A stretch of DNA of 64,000 nucleotides from Rhodovulum sulfidophilum DSM 1374 (GTDB lineage Bacteria; Pseudomonadota; Alphaproteobacteria; Rhodobacterales; Rhodobacteraceae), in assembly GCF_001633165.1 (NCBI RefSeq), contig NZ_CP015419.1:1-64000 (forward strand). The letters are read 5' to 3'. The notes below the pieces were generated by a model. It saw nothing but the letters and a program-made list of their open reading frames with translations, had not been told where the DNA came from and did not search any database. Both the position numbers and the translations under genes were made by a program. How positions within the stretch are numbered: the first letter of the stretch is position 1; every line of letters starts with the position of its first letter. This document shows positions 19,101 to 26,313 of the stretch, piece after piece.

Positions 19101-20510
19101 CAGCGCCGCCTCGTCGAGGCTGCCGCGAAACAGCCGGGCCTCGTGCATGGCGACGCCGCCCAGCGGCAGCACGTCTTCGCGCCCCGCCAGATAGGCGCGC
19201 TGCAAGGCGCCAAGCGGCCAGCTTCGCGGTACGGGCGCGGCATCGGACAGCGCGCGCAGGCGATCCATGAAGGCCTTGAAAAGGCTTTCGATCCAGTCCC
19301 GGTCGACCAGGTCCAGCCGGATATCCCAGTTGATGAGCAGCCCGTCCCCCAGCCGCGCGATCTGCGCATCCAGCGCCACGCCCGGCCCCTGCGAGACCGA
19401 CCAGACCAGATCGCCAAGGCACTGCCTTGCGCGGTCGGACAGGATAGAGCCGCGCGGGTGATCGAACCCGGCGGTGAAGACCACGGGTGCCTCGGGGACA
19501 TGCCCCAGATGACGGGCCAGGTCGCGCATCTGGCCGGGGCCCGGATGGGCGCTGTGGCCGATCGCGCCCGCCAGATCGGCCTGCACCCGGCCGGCAAGGA
19601 CGGACAGGTCGGGCTCTGCGCCCGCGACCCCGACAAGCGCGAAATCGGAAAAGTCGCCGATGACCGTGGTCTCGCCCTCGGGGCGGTGGAACATCGGCAC
19701 CGTCAGGCGCAGTGCGGGCTGGCCGCAGGCGCGGGCCAACTCCTGTGCGAAAACCGCCAGCGTCAGCGCAGTGGGCGTGACCCGCATCTCGCGGGCCCGG
19801 AGCATCAGGGCGCGGGTCCGGGCGGGGTCCAGCCGCTCGGCCAGGCGGGCGGTGCGGGGGGTGTCTTCACGCCGTCCGGGCGGGCGCGGCAGGTCCGGGG
19901 CCTCGGGCAGGGCGGCGATGCGGTCCTGCCACCAGGCACGAGCGGCAGCCTCACGTTCGGGGCGGGCCGGGTCGCTGCGCCGCGCCCCGAGATGGGCGGC
20001 GAAATCGCCCGCCGGGGGCAGCTCGCAGCCGGGGCCGTCTTCGTAAAGCCGCGCCAGATCGTCCATCAGGTCGGGAAAGCAGGAAGGGTCGGCCGCGATC
20101 ATGTCCAGATCGACATGCAACCGGCTGCCGCCGCCGGGCAGCAGGCTGAGGGAAAACGCCGCGGCCTCGCCCCGCTCCAGCGCCAGCCGCTGGTGGCTCT
20201 GATCCTCGCGGATGCGCTCGAGGGCCAGTTGGCAATCGAGCGTGCCAAGCCGCCTCAGATCGTGACGCACAAGAAAGGGCCCCGGGCCCGGCGGCAGGAT
20301 CCGGGGCGTGCCGTCCGGCGCCACCGCCAGCCGCAGGTTGGCATGGCGGGCGATCAGCGCGGCGACCGCGCGCTCCAGCCGGTCGGGATCGAGGGCGCCA
20401 TCCCTGCGGTCGAGCTCGACATAAAGATGCGCCGAGGGGCCCTGCGCCGCTTTTGCCCCGGCATGTCCATTGACCCAGCTGGCCGCCTGCATCGGCGTCA
20501 AATCATACAT
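16155..20510 (-). CDS. NRPS Cy-Cy-A with a serine-less carrier-like tail (N-terminal part of VibF)
   Basis: A 1451-residue NRPS. Two tandem heterocyclization domains occupy about residues 1-425 and 427-870; their core motifs read DMIAADPSC (near 131) and DALALDGPA (near 557), keeping both aspartates of DxxxxDxxS but not the final serine. The adenylation domain (~880-1380) has YYLFTSGTTGAPK, FRTGDLG and the C-terminal lysine in SSNGKPDR. The last 65 residues fold-match a carrier domain, but the segment LIELGLLPGHLIPV has no attachment serine. Tandem Cy plus A is known from VibF, where threonine is activated and cyclised to a methyloxazoline with DHB; threonine here is inferred by analogy. First gene of the long minus-strand operon. 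Confidence 0.88.
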   Translation of the reverse strand: MYDLTPMQAASWVNGHAGAKAAQGPSAHLYVELDRRDGALDPDRLERAVAALIARHANLRLAVAPDGTPRILPPGPGPFLVRHDLRRLGTLDCQLALERIREDQSHQRLALERGEAAAFSLSLLPGGGSRLHVDLDMIAADPSCFPDLMDDLARLYEDGPGCELPPAGDFAAHLGARRSDPARPEREAAARAWWQDRIAALPEAPDLPRPPGRREDTPRTARLAERLDPARTRALMLRAREMRVTPTALTLAVFAQELARACGQPALRLTVPMFHRPEGETTVIGDFSDFALVGVAGAEPDLSVLAGRVQADLAGAIGHSAHPGPGQMRDLARHLGHVPEAPVVFTAGFDHPRGSILSDRARQCLGDLVWSVSQGPGVALDAQIARLGDGLLINWDIRLDLVDRDWIESLFKAFMDRLRALSDAAPVPRSWPLGALQRAYLAGREDVLPLGGVAMHEARLFRGSLDEAALRARLQALCAAHPALGLRIDASAGRQYLARRPGLPLLTRDLRAAPDAEARLQALWQDFARSPCPLDGPLWQVRALLLPEGQEDALAVKFDALALDGPAIAQICAELFATDPPPARPASAPLPVPQPVPAAERAADAAYWAGALARVESAPRLPWRRPPDRPGPARYRRASRILAPELIRPLRRAAAREGLFLNTVLGFAILEVLARFTPDLRICAGLPTAPALDREDLGNRSSFIVIDHNATSGTPRERAAALQAQTMAGLGHMGFSGVDLARQLMGQTGGPLALPVVLTNGLDWQAPPMGAPMRQVDGLTQTPQVALDMRLMRAPGGGIEIAADHAEGVLDPATVKAILDASLRALETMARTGELSLPDPLVPVELPPQSPHVADPAPHLLRIAEALDRARGPALICGEERLDYPALRARVTAALAGLAAQGMGPGDVLAIHLPRGIDHVVLQLAAALAGIVWAPIDAAAPPARREYLLDRAAPALVVSGEDLPGRPCLRPGDLPRPGGALPDAAILRLRSLDTGPGYYLFTSGTTGAPKCVVLSNRATANVLDQTLSAWKPGPEDVLISVTPLHHDMSLFDIFGGLAAGACVVLPAAGHEKDAMEWARLVARHRVTLWVSVPAIVEMLLACARPGQIDSLRLIAQGGDYIKPATVAELRRLCPAARLISLGGPTETTIWSIWHEIGPEIVSAADDMSASGTAPVPYGRPLDGAGYRICNPLGEPCPPGVTGRIHTTGDCLSLGYLEAGGLSQDGFVTLPDPDGTPRRAFRTGDLGQWSADRPGQILFAGRVGGYVKVRGVRVSLGEIEAALADHPALSQAMVVDLAPGDGRETTLVALYAARDGQPPGAAELRAWLRGRLPQSHLPDRFLAVAALPLSSNGKPDRAAARALALSPTAPCPDGLGREVLDIYLRQTGPDPEATIDSPLIELGLLPGHLIPVAAALNARFGTALRPSRLIPARTARQAAQLIPPRPEPEDLG

Positions 20511-20533
20511 CGGGAACGACCCTGTTGACAGTT

Positions 20534-20553
20534 CCTGACATAAATACTCAACT
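20534..20553 (+). promoter_or_regulatory. Candidate iron-response element 1 (NRPS / entE divergent promoter)
   Basis: CCTGACATAAATACTCAACT lies 24 bp before the NRPS start and 134 bp before entE. Its core GACnnAAAnACT recurs at 26106, 30440 and 55221, each upstream of iron-uptake genes. It is the only AT-rich part of this 176-bp gap, and a TTGACA box is adjacent at 20525. The regulator is not identified; alphaproteobacteria use Fur/Mur, Irr, RirA or IscR-type regulators. Confidence 0.55.
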
Positions 20554-20686
20554 ATCGACGCCCGTCAACCGGAGCAAATCGGCGCAAGCCGGCATGCGCC
20601 CTCCGGGTGACCGCGCAGCGCAGGAATGGCGGGCAGAGAATTGATTTCCCGACCGAATTTCGGCCGCCGCACAGGACTGGATATTC

Positions 20687-22297
20687 ATGGACGATTTCAC
20701 CCCCTGGCCCGAGGATCTGGCGCGCCGCTATCGCGAGCGGGGCTATTGGCGCGGCCTGCCCCTGAGCGACGGCGTGCGCGCGCAGGCAGCCGCCCGCCCC
20801 GGGGCCTGTGCCATCCTCTGCGGCAATCGGTCCTTCAGCTATGGCGCGCTGGACCGGATGTCCTCGGTCATGGCCGGGCGGCTGATCGCGGCCGGGCTGC
20901 GGCCCGGCGACCATGCGGTGGTGCAGCTGCCGAACCGGGCCGAGTTCTACATCACCTTCCTTGCCCTGCTGAAGGCGGGCATCCGCCCCGTGAACGCGCT
21001 TTACAGCCACCGCGCCCATGAGATGCGGGCCTATGTCGAGCAACTGGAACCGGCGCTTCTGGTGGGGTCGCGCGCCCATCCGCTGTTCGCGGAGGACGGC
21101 TTTCTCGACGCGTTGCGGCGGGACGGGCTGGCGCCGCGCCTCGGCCTGTGGCTGGACGGGTCCGAGCCCGGGCAGGACCTTGCACAGTGGATGGACCCCG
21201 AGGCCGGCCTGCCCGAGGCACCGCTGCCCGCGCCCGACCCCGCCGGCGTCGCCTTCTTCCAGCTTTCGGGGGGCAGCACCGGCACGCCCAAGCTGATCCC
21301 GCGCACCCATGACGATTACGACTATTCCGTGCGCGCCAGTGTCGAGATCTGCGGCGTCGATGCCGAGACGCGTTTCCTGGTCGCGCTGCCCGCGGCGCAT
21401 AACTACCTGCTCAGCTCGCCCGGGGCGCTGGGGGTGTTCCGGGCCGGCGGCACCGTGGTGATGGCCGAGAGCCCCGAGCCGCATCTGTGCTTCGGGATCA
21501 TGCGCCGTCACCGGGTGACGATGGCCGCTCTGGTCCCCTCGGCGGTGGCGCTGTGGTTCGAGGCCGTGCGCGACGGCCTGCCGGTGCCCGAAAGCCTGCG
21601 CCTGGTGCAGGTGGGCGGGGCCAGCTTTGCCGAGGCGCAGGCGCGACAGGTGCCCGACCTTCTGGGATGCACGCTGCAACAGGTCTTCGGCATGGCCGAG
21701 GGGCTGGTCAATTACACCAGGCTCGACGATCCGCCCGAGCGGGTCTTTGCCACCCAGGGCCGCCCGATCAGCCCCGATGACGAGGTCCGGGTGCTGGACC
21801 GCGATGGCCGCCCCTGTGCGCCCGGCCAGACCGGGCGGCTCTGGGTGCGCGGGCCCTATACCTTCCGGGGCTATTTCCGAAGCCCCGCGCATAATGCCAC
21901 GGCCTTCGATGCCGAGGGCTTCTACCATAGCGGCGATCTCGTGCGGCGCGATGCCGACGGCTATCTCAGCGTCGTCGGCCGGGTGAAGGACCAGATCAAC
22001 CGGGGCGGCGAGAAGATCGCCGCCGAAGAGGTCGAGGGCCTGCTGCTGCGCCATCCCGACATCATTCAGGCGGCGCTGGTGGCCCAGCCCGATGCCCGGC
22101 TGGGCGAACGCGGCTGCGCGGTTCTGGTCGCCCGCAAGAAGCTGCGCGCGGTCGAACTGCGCCGCCACCTGATCGCGCTGGGTGTGGCCGAATACAAGCT
22201 GCCCGACCGTTTCGCCTTCGCCGAGACGATCCCGCTGACGCCCGTGGGCAAGCCCGACAAGAAGGCCCTGCGCGCCGCCATGCTGCACCCCCAATGA
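20687..22297 (+). CDS. entE: 2,3-dihydroxybenzoate-AMP ligase (EntE/DhbE/VibE)
   Basis: This 536-residue stand-alone aryl-acid adenylation enzyme activates 2,3-dihydroxybenzoate with ATP and loads it onto the aryl carrier protein encoded just downstream. Visible motifs are FFQLSGGSTGTPKLIPRTH (phosphate loop), AAHNYLLSSPGALG (aryl-acid pocket), YHSGDLVRRDADGY, VGRVKDQINRGGEKI and the catalytic lysine in TPVGKPDKKALR. The serine in HNYLLSSPG matches DHB-specific enzymes rather than salicylate-specific ones, which usually have a cysteine there. First gene of the plus-strand operon entE - carrier - transferase. Confidence 0.93.
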   Translation: MDDFTPWPEDLARRYRERGYWRGLPLSDGVRAQAAARPGACAILCGNRSFSYGALDRMSSVMAGRLIAAGLRPGDHAVVQLPNRAEFYITFLALLKAGIRPVNALYSHRAHEMRAYVEQLEPALLVGSRAHPLFAEDGFLDALRRDGLAPRLGLWLDGSEPGQDLAQWMDPEAGLPEAPLPAPDPAGVAFFQLSGGSTGTPKLIPRTHDDYDYSVRASVEICGVDAETRFLVALPAAHNYLLSSPGALGVFRAGGTVVMAESPEPHLCFGIMRRHRVTMAALVPSAVALWFEAVRDGLPVPESLRLVQVGGASFAEAQARQVPDLLGCTLQQVFGMAEGLVNYTRLDDPPERVFATQGRPISPDDEVRVLDRDGRPCAPGQTGRLWVRGPYTFRGYFRSPAHNATAFDAEGFYHSGDLVRRDADGYLSVVGRVKDQINRGGEKIAAEEVEGLLLRHPDIIQAALVAQPDARLGERGCAVLVARKKLRAVELRRHLIALGVAEYKLPDRFAFAETIPLTPVGKPDKKALRAAMLHPQ

Positions 22298-22318
22298 CGC
22301 CCCGAAGGAGAGGATGAC

Positions 22319-22570
22319 ATGACCCTGACCACCACGAGCACGGCCCCCGACCGCGACTGGCTGAGCGCCCGGCTGAACAGCCTTCTGGAGGATGAAGGCC
22401 CGATCGATCCGGCCGAGAGCCTGATCTATTACGGGCTCGATTCCCTGCGCGTGATGAAGCTGGCGGCCGAACTGAAAGCCCATGGCATCCATGTCGGCTT
22501 CGAGGATCTGGCGAGAGAGCCGACGCTGGACGCCTGGACCGCGCTGATCGACGCCCGGCGCGATGGCTGA
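22319..22570 (+). CDS. Free-standing aryl carrier protein (ArCP)
   Basis: This 83-residue carrier protein has the phosphopantetheine attachment serine in LIYYGLDSLRVMKLAAEL near residue 42. In EntB and VibB the aryl carrier is fused to isochorismatase; here the isochorismatase (23965-24618) lacks it and this small gene supplies it. A strong AAGGAGAGG site precedes the ATG. It carries DHB from the AMP ligase to the VibH-like and Cy enzymes. Its stop overlaps the start of the transferase that activates it. Confidence 0.92.
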   Translation: MTLTTTSTAPDRDWLSARLNSLLEDEGPIDPAESLIYYGLDSLRVMKLAAELKAHGIHVGFEDLAREPTLDAWTALIDARRDG

Positions 22571-23237
22571 ATGCCTGCGAGGGCCGGCCGGGCTCGAGGC
22601 CGCGCTGGCCCGGCTTGGCGCGGCCCTGCCCGATTGCCGGGCGGCGGTCGTTCCGGTTGCCCGGACCGAGGGACCGAAGGCGCGCCGGGCGGCCGAGTTC
22701 CGGGCCGGCCGGCTGGCGGCGGCGGCGGCCAGCGCGGCCCTGACGGGCATGCCCTGCCTGGCCGGGCGGGGCGCGGATGGCGCGCCGCTCTGGCCTGCGG
22801 GACTGACCGGCTCGATCAGCCATTCCGGCGGGCAGGCGCTGGCGCTGGTCGGGCCTTCGGCGCGCCGGGCCGGGCTGGGCGTGGATATCGAGGGGCCGCT
22901 TTCGCCAAGGGTCGCGGCCGAGATTGCGCCCGTGGCCCTGACCCCGGAAGAGCGCGCCTGCTTCGGCACCGACCCGGTCTGGGTGGGGTTGATCTTTTCG
23001 GCCAAGGAAAGCCTGTTCAAGGCGCTGAGCCCGAGGATCGGGCGGCGGTTCGATTTCGACGCGGCGCGGTTGTTGCCCGGCGGCGCGACGCGGCCGCCGC
23101 TGCTGTGTCTGACCTGCGATCTGGCCCCCGGCTGGAAAGCCGGGCGCCGGATCGAGCCGGTGCTGATCGCCCATGAACGGGGCGTGATGACGGCGGTCGC
23201 GCTTCAGCCCCGCAAGGTCGCGCCGCCATCGACGTAA
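22563..23237 (+). CDS. entD: 4'-phosphopantetheinyl transferase (EntD-type)
   Basis: This 224-residue Sfp/EntD-family enzyme attaches the coenzyme A arm to carrier serines. GSISHSGGQALALVGP, GLGVDIEGPL and the catalytic helix FSAKESLFKAL are visible and in the correct order; the D-x-E and K-E-S-x-x-K residues are intact. The gene overlaps the aryl carrier gene by 8 bp, so enzyme and substrate are made together. Its 3' end overlaps the 3' end of the convergent entA gene by 34 bp. Confidence 0.92.
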   Translation: MAECLRGPAGLEAALARLGAALPDCRAAVVPVARTEGPKARRAAEFRAGRLAAAAASAALTGMPCLAGRGADGAPLWPAGLTGSISHSGGQALALVGPSARRAGLGVDIEGPLSPRVAAEIAPVALTPEERACFGTDPVWVGLIFSAKESLFKALSPRIGRRFDFDAARLLPGGATRPPLLCLTCDLAPGWKAGRRIEPVLIAHERGVMTAVALQPRKVAPPST

Positions 23238-23974
23238 AGATCGGCCATGGTGACATGGCCCGCCTCATCGGACAGCAGGAACATGGCCGCCCGCGCGATG
23301 TCTTCGGGCCTGGCAAGCTTGCCCAGCGGAATACCCGCGCGATAGCTGCCCGGATCGCCCGCAATGACCCGCTGCGCGCCGTCCCCGTCCTGCCACATGC
23401 CGGTCTGCATCGGCGTCAGGGTCGAGCCCGGCGCGATCACGTTGCAGCGCACGCCGTGGCGGGCAAGCTCCAGACCGAAGCAGCGGGTCAGCATGGTCAG
23501 ACCCGCCTTCGAGGCGCAATAGGCCCCCATGTCGAGCCGCGGAATGCCCCCGCCATTCGAGCTGACCACCACCAGCGCCGCCCCCGGCCGACGGACAAGC
23601 CGCCGCCCAAGCGCCTGCAGCAAATGGAAGCTGCCATCAAGGTTGATGCCCTGCACCCGCCGCCAGTCCTCGGGCGACATCTCCAGAAGCGCACCCGTCG
23701 CCAGCACCCCGGCGGCATGCAGGCCAAGGCTCAGCGGCCCGGCGCGGGTCTCGGCCTCGGCCACCATCGCACCGACCGCTTCCGGATCGCGCAGATCGCA
23801 GGGCAGCCATGCGGCGGCCCCCGGGCGCTCGGCGAGGGCCTCGATCGCGGCGGCGGTATCGGTCGCCACGACCCGGGCGCCCGCCCCGGTCAGCAGCGCG
23901 ACGCAGGCCCGGCCGATCCCGCCCGCGGCCCCCGTCACCAGGGCGGTGCGCCCGTCAAACCCGCTCAGGCGCAT
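23204..23974 (-). CDS. entA: 2,3-dihydro-2,3-dihydroxybenzoate dehydrogenase (EntA)
   Basis: This 256-residue short-chain dehydrogenase catalyses the NAD-dependent final oxidation to 2,3-DHB. TGAAGGIG (nucleotide-binding), NLDGSFHLLQAL, VVVSSNGGG and the catalytic YCASK are visible; the end APGSTLTPMQTGMW...YVDGGATL matches the EntA/DhbA group. I chose the ATG at 23974, which overlaps the entB stop by 10 bp; a longer frame reaching 24034 would run deep into entB. Last gene of entCBA. Confidence 0.93.
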   Translation of the reverse strand: MRLSGFDGRTALVTGAAGGIGRACVALLTGAGARVVATDTAAAIEALAERPGAAAWLPCDLRDPEAVGAMVAEAETRAGPLSLGLHAAGVLATGALLEMSPEDWRRVQGINLDGSFHLLQALGRRLVRRPGAALVVVSSNGGGIPRLDMGAYCASKAGLTMLTRCFGLELARHGVRCNVIAPGSTLTPMQTGMWQDGDGAQRVIAGDPGSYRAGIPLGKLARPEDIARAAMFLLSDEAGHVTMADLYVDGGATLRG

Positions 23975-24618
23975 GCGGCCTCCGCGGGCAGGGCGGCCAG
24001 CGCGTCGCCGGTGGCGATCACGACGCCGCAGCATCCGGCGACCCAGCGCAGCGCCATGTCATGGCGCGCGGCGTCGAAATCGGCCTGTGCATCGGCCAGG
24101 GCAAAGGGCTGGATGTCGCGCTGAAACGCCTCGGCGGCGGTGGCGAGGCAGCCGATATGGGCATAGACACCCGCAATCATCAACTGGTCCCGGCCGCGCG
24201 CCCGCATCAGGCTGTCGAGGTTAGAGCGCTGAAAGGCGCTGTAGCGGTGCTTGACCAGGACGATGTCGCCCTCCGCAGGGGCAAGCTCGGGCAGGATGTC
24301 CTGATGATCGGGGCGGCGCGACATGCCCGGCCCCCAGAGATCGGCCTGCAGGCCCCGGTCGGCGCGAAGCTGATCGCCCTCCTGCGCGGTGTAGAAGACC
24401 GGCATCCCCGCGGCCCGCGCGGCCCGCGCGAGTGCGGCGATATTGGCGATGACGCCGGGCAGCGGAGCCGCGTCGTGCGGGTAGGGGGCACAGAAATAGC
24501 GCTGCATGTCATGGATCAGAAGCGCGGCGCGGTCGGGGTCGGGCCGCCAGGGCGCGCGGGAGCGGGGCAGGGCGTCGGGCGCGGGCAGCGGGTAGGAGGC
24601 AATCTCGGGAAGGGCCAT
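23965..24618 (-). CDS. entB: Isochorismatase without carrier domain (EntB N-terminal type)
   Basis: This 217-residue isochorismate lyase hydrolyses isochorismate to 2,3-dihydro-2,3-DHB and pyruvate. Conserved features are ALLIHDMQRYF (catalytic aspartate), LVKHRYSAFQRSNLD (lysine) and GVYAHIGCLATAAEAF, all diagnostic of EntB/DhbB/VibB-type enzymes. EntB and VibB are about 285-295 residues because of a C-terminal aryl carrier; this protein stops before it. The carrier is encoded alone at 22319. It begins 3 bp after the entC stop. Confidence 0.93.
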   Translation of the reverse strand: MALPEIASYPLPAPDALPRSRAPWRPDPDRAALLIHDMQRYFCAPYPHDAAPLPGVIANIAALARAARAAGMPVFYTAQEGDQLRADRGLQADLWGPGMSRRPDHQDILPELAPAEGDIVLVKHRYSAFQRSNLDSLMRARGRDQLMIAGVYAHIGCLATAAEAFQRDIQPFALADAQADFDAARHDMALRWVAGCCGVVIATGDALAALPAEAACA

Positions 24619-24621
24619 GGA

Positions 24622-25869
24622 TCATCCGTTCGGCTGGTTATGGAGGGAAGGATCGGACAGCGCCGCGTCGGGGGGCAGCCCCAGCGCGCTGAGGAAGGCG
24701 CCGAACTTGGCGCCGGTCTCGGAGGCTTCGGCCCGGGGGTCCGAGCCCAGCACGATCCCCGCGCCCGCGAACAGCCGTGCGCGCGCGCCGCAGAGCTCGG
24801 CGCAGCGGATCGCCACGTACCAGTCTCCGTCGCCCCGCCGGTCGCACCAGCCCACCGCACCGGCATAGAAATCGCGCGCCACCGGTTCCAGGTCGCGGAT
24901 CAGCCGGGCGGCACGGTCGCAGGGCAGGCCGCAGACGGCAGGCGTCGGATGCAGCGCGGCGGCCAGCAGGATGGCGGGCGTCTCGGGGTCCTTCAGCCGG
25001 CCCTCGATCCGGGTCCCGATATGCCACATCGAACGGGTGGTGGTGAGCGCCGTGCCCTCGGGCGTGCCCAGCCGTTTGCAGACCGGGGCAAGCATGTCGA
25101 GGATGTATTCGACCACCAGCCCGTGTTCGCGGCGGTCCTTTTCCGAGCGGGCCAGGGCGTTGGCGTTGCGCGCGTCTTCCTCGGGGTCGTCGAGCCGGCG
25201 CGCAGAGCCCGCCAGCGGATGCGAGACGATGCTGTCCCCGCGCTTGCGCAGCAGCAGCTCGGGCGTGGCCCCGACAAGCTGGCGGGGGGCGCTGCCATCG
25301 GCGTCCTGCGGCAGGGCCACCTGGAAGACGGTCACGGCGGGATCCTCGGCAAGCCGCGCCATCAGCCCGGGCAGCGCGAAGGCCATCCGGTCCTCGACCA
25401 GCAGGCTGCGGGCGAGCACGACCTTGGTCAGGGCATCGGGCAGGCCGCGTTCGGTGCGCATGATCTCCAGAGCGCGGGCGACGCTGTCCATGTAGCCGTT
25501 TGCCGGAGGTTGGGGACAGGGCCGTGCCGGCCTTTGCTCCGGAACCGGCCGGGCCGGGGCCCCGGCAGTGGCGCCCGGCCAGGACCCGTCGCCGCCCGCG
25601 ACCTGCCACAGGCAGTCGGGCCGGGCCTTGTCGAAGGGCAGCGCTCCGCCGATCAGCGCCCCGTCATCGTCGGCATCACGGGCGGCCCCGAAGAAGGGGG
25701 CGACCCGGTCCGCCAGGGTATCCGCTCCGGCCCGGTCCAGCGGCCGGACCGGGCCGGTCGCGCAGACCTGACCCCGGACCTGGTCACGGGCATTGCGAAA
25801 GCTGAAGGGCTGATCGGGCGGCAGCGAGGGCGCCTCGGTCAGGGTGGCGTCAGGGAAGGGCAGGGTCAC
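24622..25869 (-). CDS. entC: Isochorismate synthase (EntC/DhbC/VibC)
   Basis: This 415-residue chorismate-binding enzyme converts chorismate to isochorismate, the entry step to DHB. Visible family regions include TKVVLARSLLVEDR, LVGATPELLLRKRGD, HPLAGSARR, the metal-binding EHGLVVEYILDML and HPTPAVCGLPCDRA near the C-terminus. First gene of entCBA; the candidate iron element at 26106 lies about 240 bp upstream, shared with the divergent receptor gene. Confidence 0.93.
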   Translation of the reverse strand: MTLPFPDATLTEAPSLPPDQPFSFRNARDQVRGQVCATGPVRPLDRAGADTLADRVAPFFGAARDADDDGALIGGALPFDKARPDCLWQVAGGDGSWPGATAGAPARPVPEQRPARPCPQPPANGYMDSVARALEIMRTERGLPDALTKVVLARSLLVEDRMAFALPGLMARLAEDPAVTVFQVALPQDADGSAPRQLVGATPELLLRKRGDSIVSHPLAGSARRLDDPEEDARNANALARSEKDRREHGLVVEYILDMLAPVCKRLGTPEGTALTTTRSMWHIGTRIEGRLKDPETPAILLAAALHPTPAVCGLPCDRAARLIRDLEPVARDFYAGAVGWCDRRGDGDWYVAIRCAELCGARARLFAGAGIVLGSDPRAEASETGAKFGAFLSALGLPPDAALSDPSLHNQPNG

Positions 25870-26105
25870 GCATCAACCTCCGCGGTCTGCTTGCAATAGG
25901 GTTTTCGCACCGGGATCGGAGCTCCCGGATCCGGGGACAGTCCGCCCGCAAAGGAAACGGATGGACCGGGAAAAAGGAGAAGGAGGTCGCGTGATGCGCA
26001 CCGCGAAATCTCCGGCCAAACGGAGGGAGGCCGCTGCGCATCGACCCGGACGGGCCTGGCTGCCGGCGAGAAGAATGTCAGAGCGGCGGGAGGGGTCAAC
26101 AGGAA

Positions 26106-26125
26106 AGATTAGTTTTTCAGTCAGG
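26106..26125 (-). promoter_or_regulatory. Candidate iron-response element 2 (entC / receptor divergent promoter)
   Basis: Read on the minus strand this is CCTGACTGAAAAACTAATCT, matching element 1 at 15 of 20 positions. It sits in the 444-bp gap between entC and the receptor gene. The rest of the gap holds no gene; AT-rich DNA around 26162-26190 (TTTTTATATACTATATTGCG) probably carries the receptor promoter. Confidence 0.55.
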
Positions 26126-26313
26126 TATAAGACCGCAACCTGCGACAGAGTGGCTCAAACCTGAGCGTTTTTATATACTATATTGCGTTCAGGGGACCAT
26201 GCGCTAGAAATTGCTCACGTGAACTCACGATTCAGCGCCCCCGCGCGGGCAGACCACCACCACCATCTCGTCGCCAGCCATATCGCAAGCACGAAAACCC
26301 CAGGGTATTTGAC

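Noticed and set aside
15474..20528. A 1684-codon open frame antisense to the NRPS gene
   Set aside because: It is a product of GC-rich codon bias on the opposite strand. Its translation is Arg/Gly/Gln-rich without domains, whereas the minus strand encodes clear Cy and A domains.
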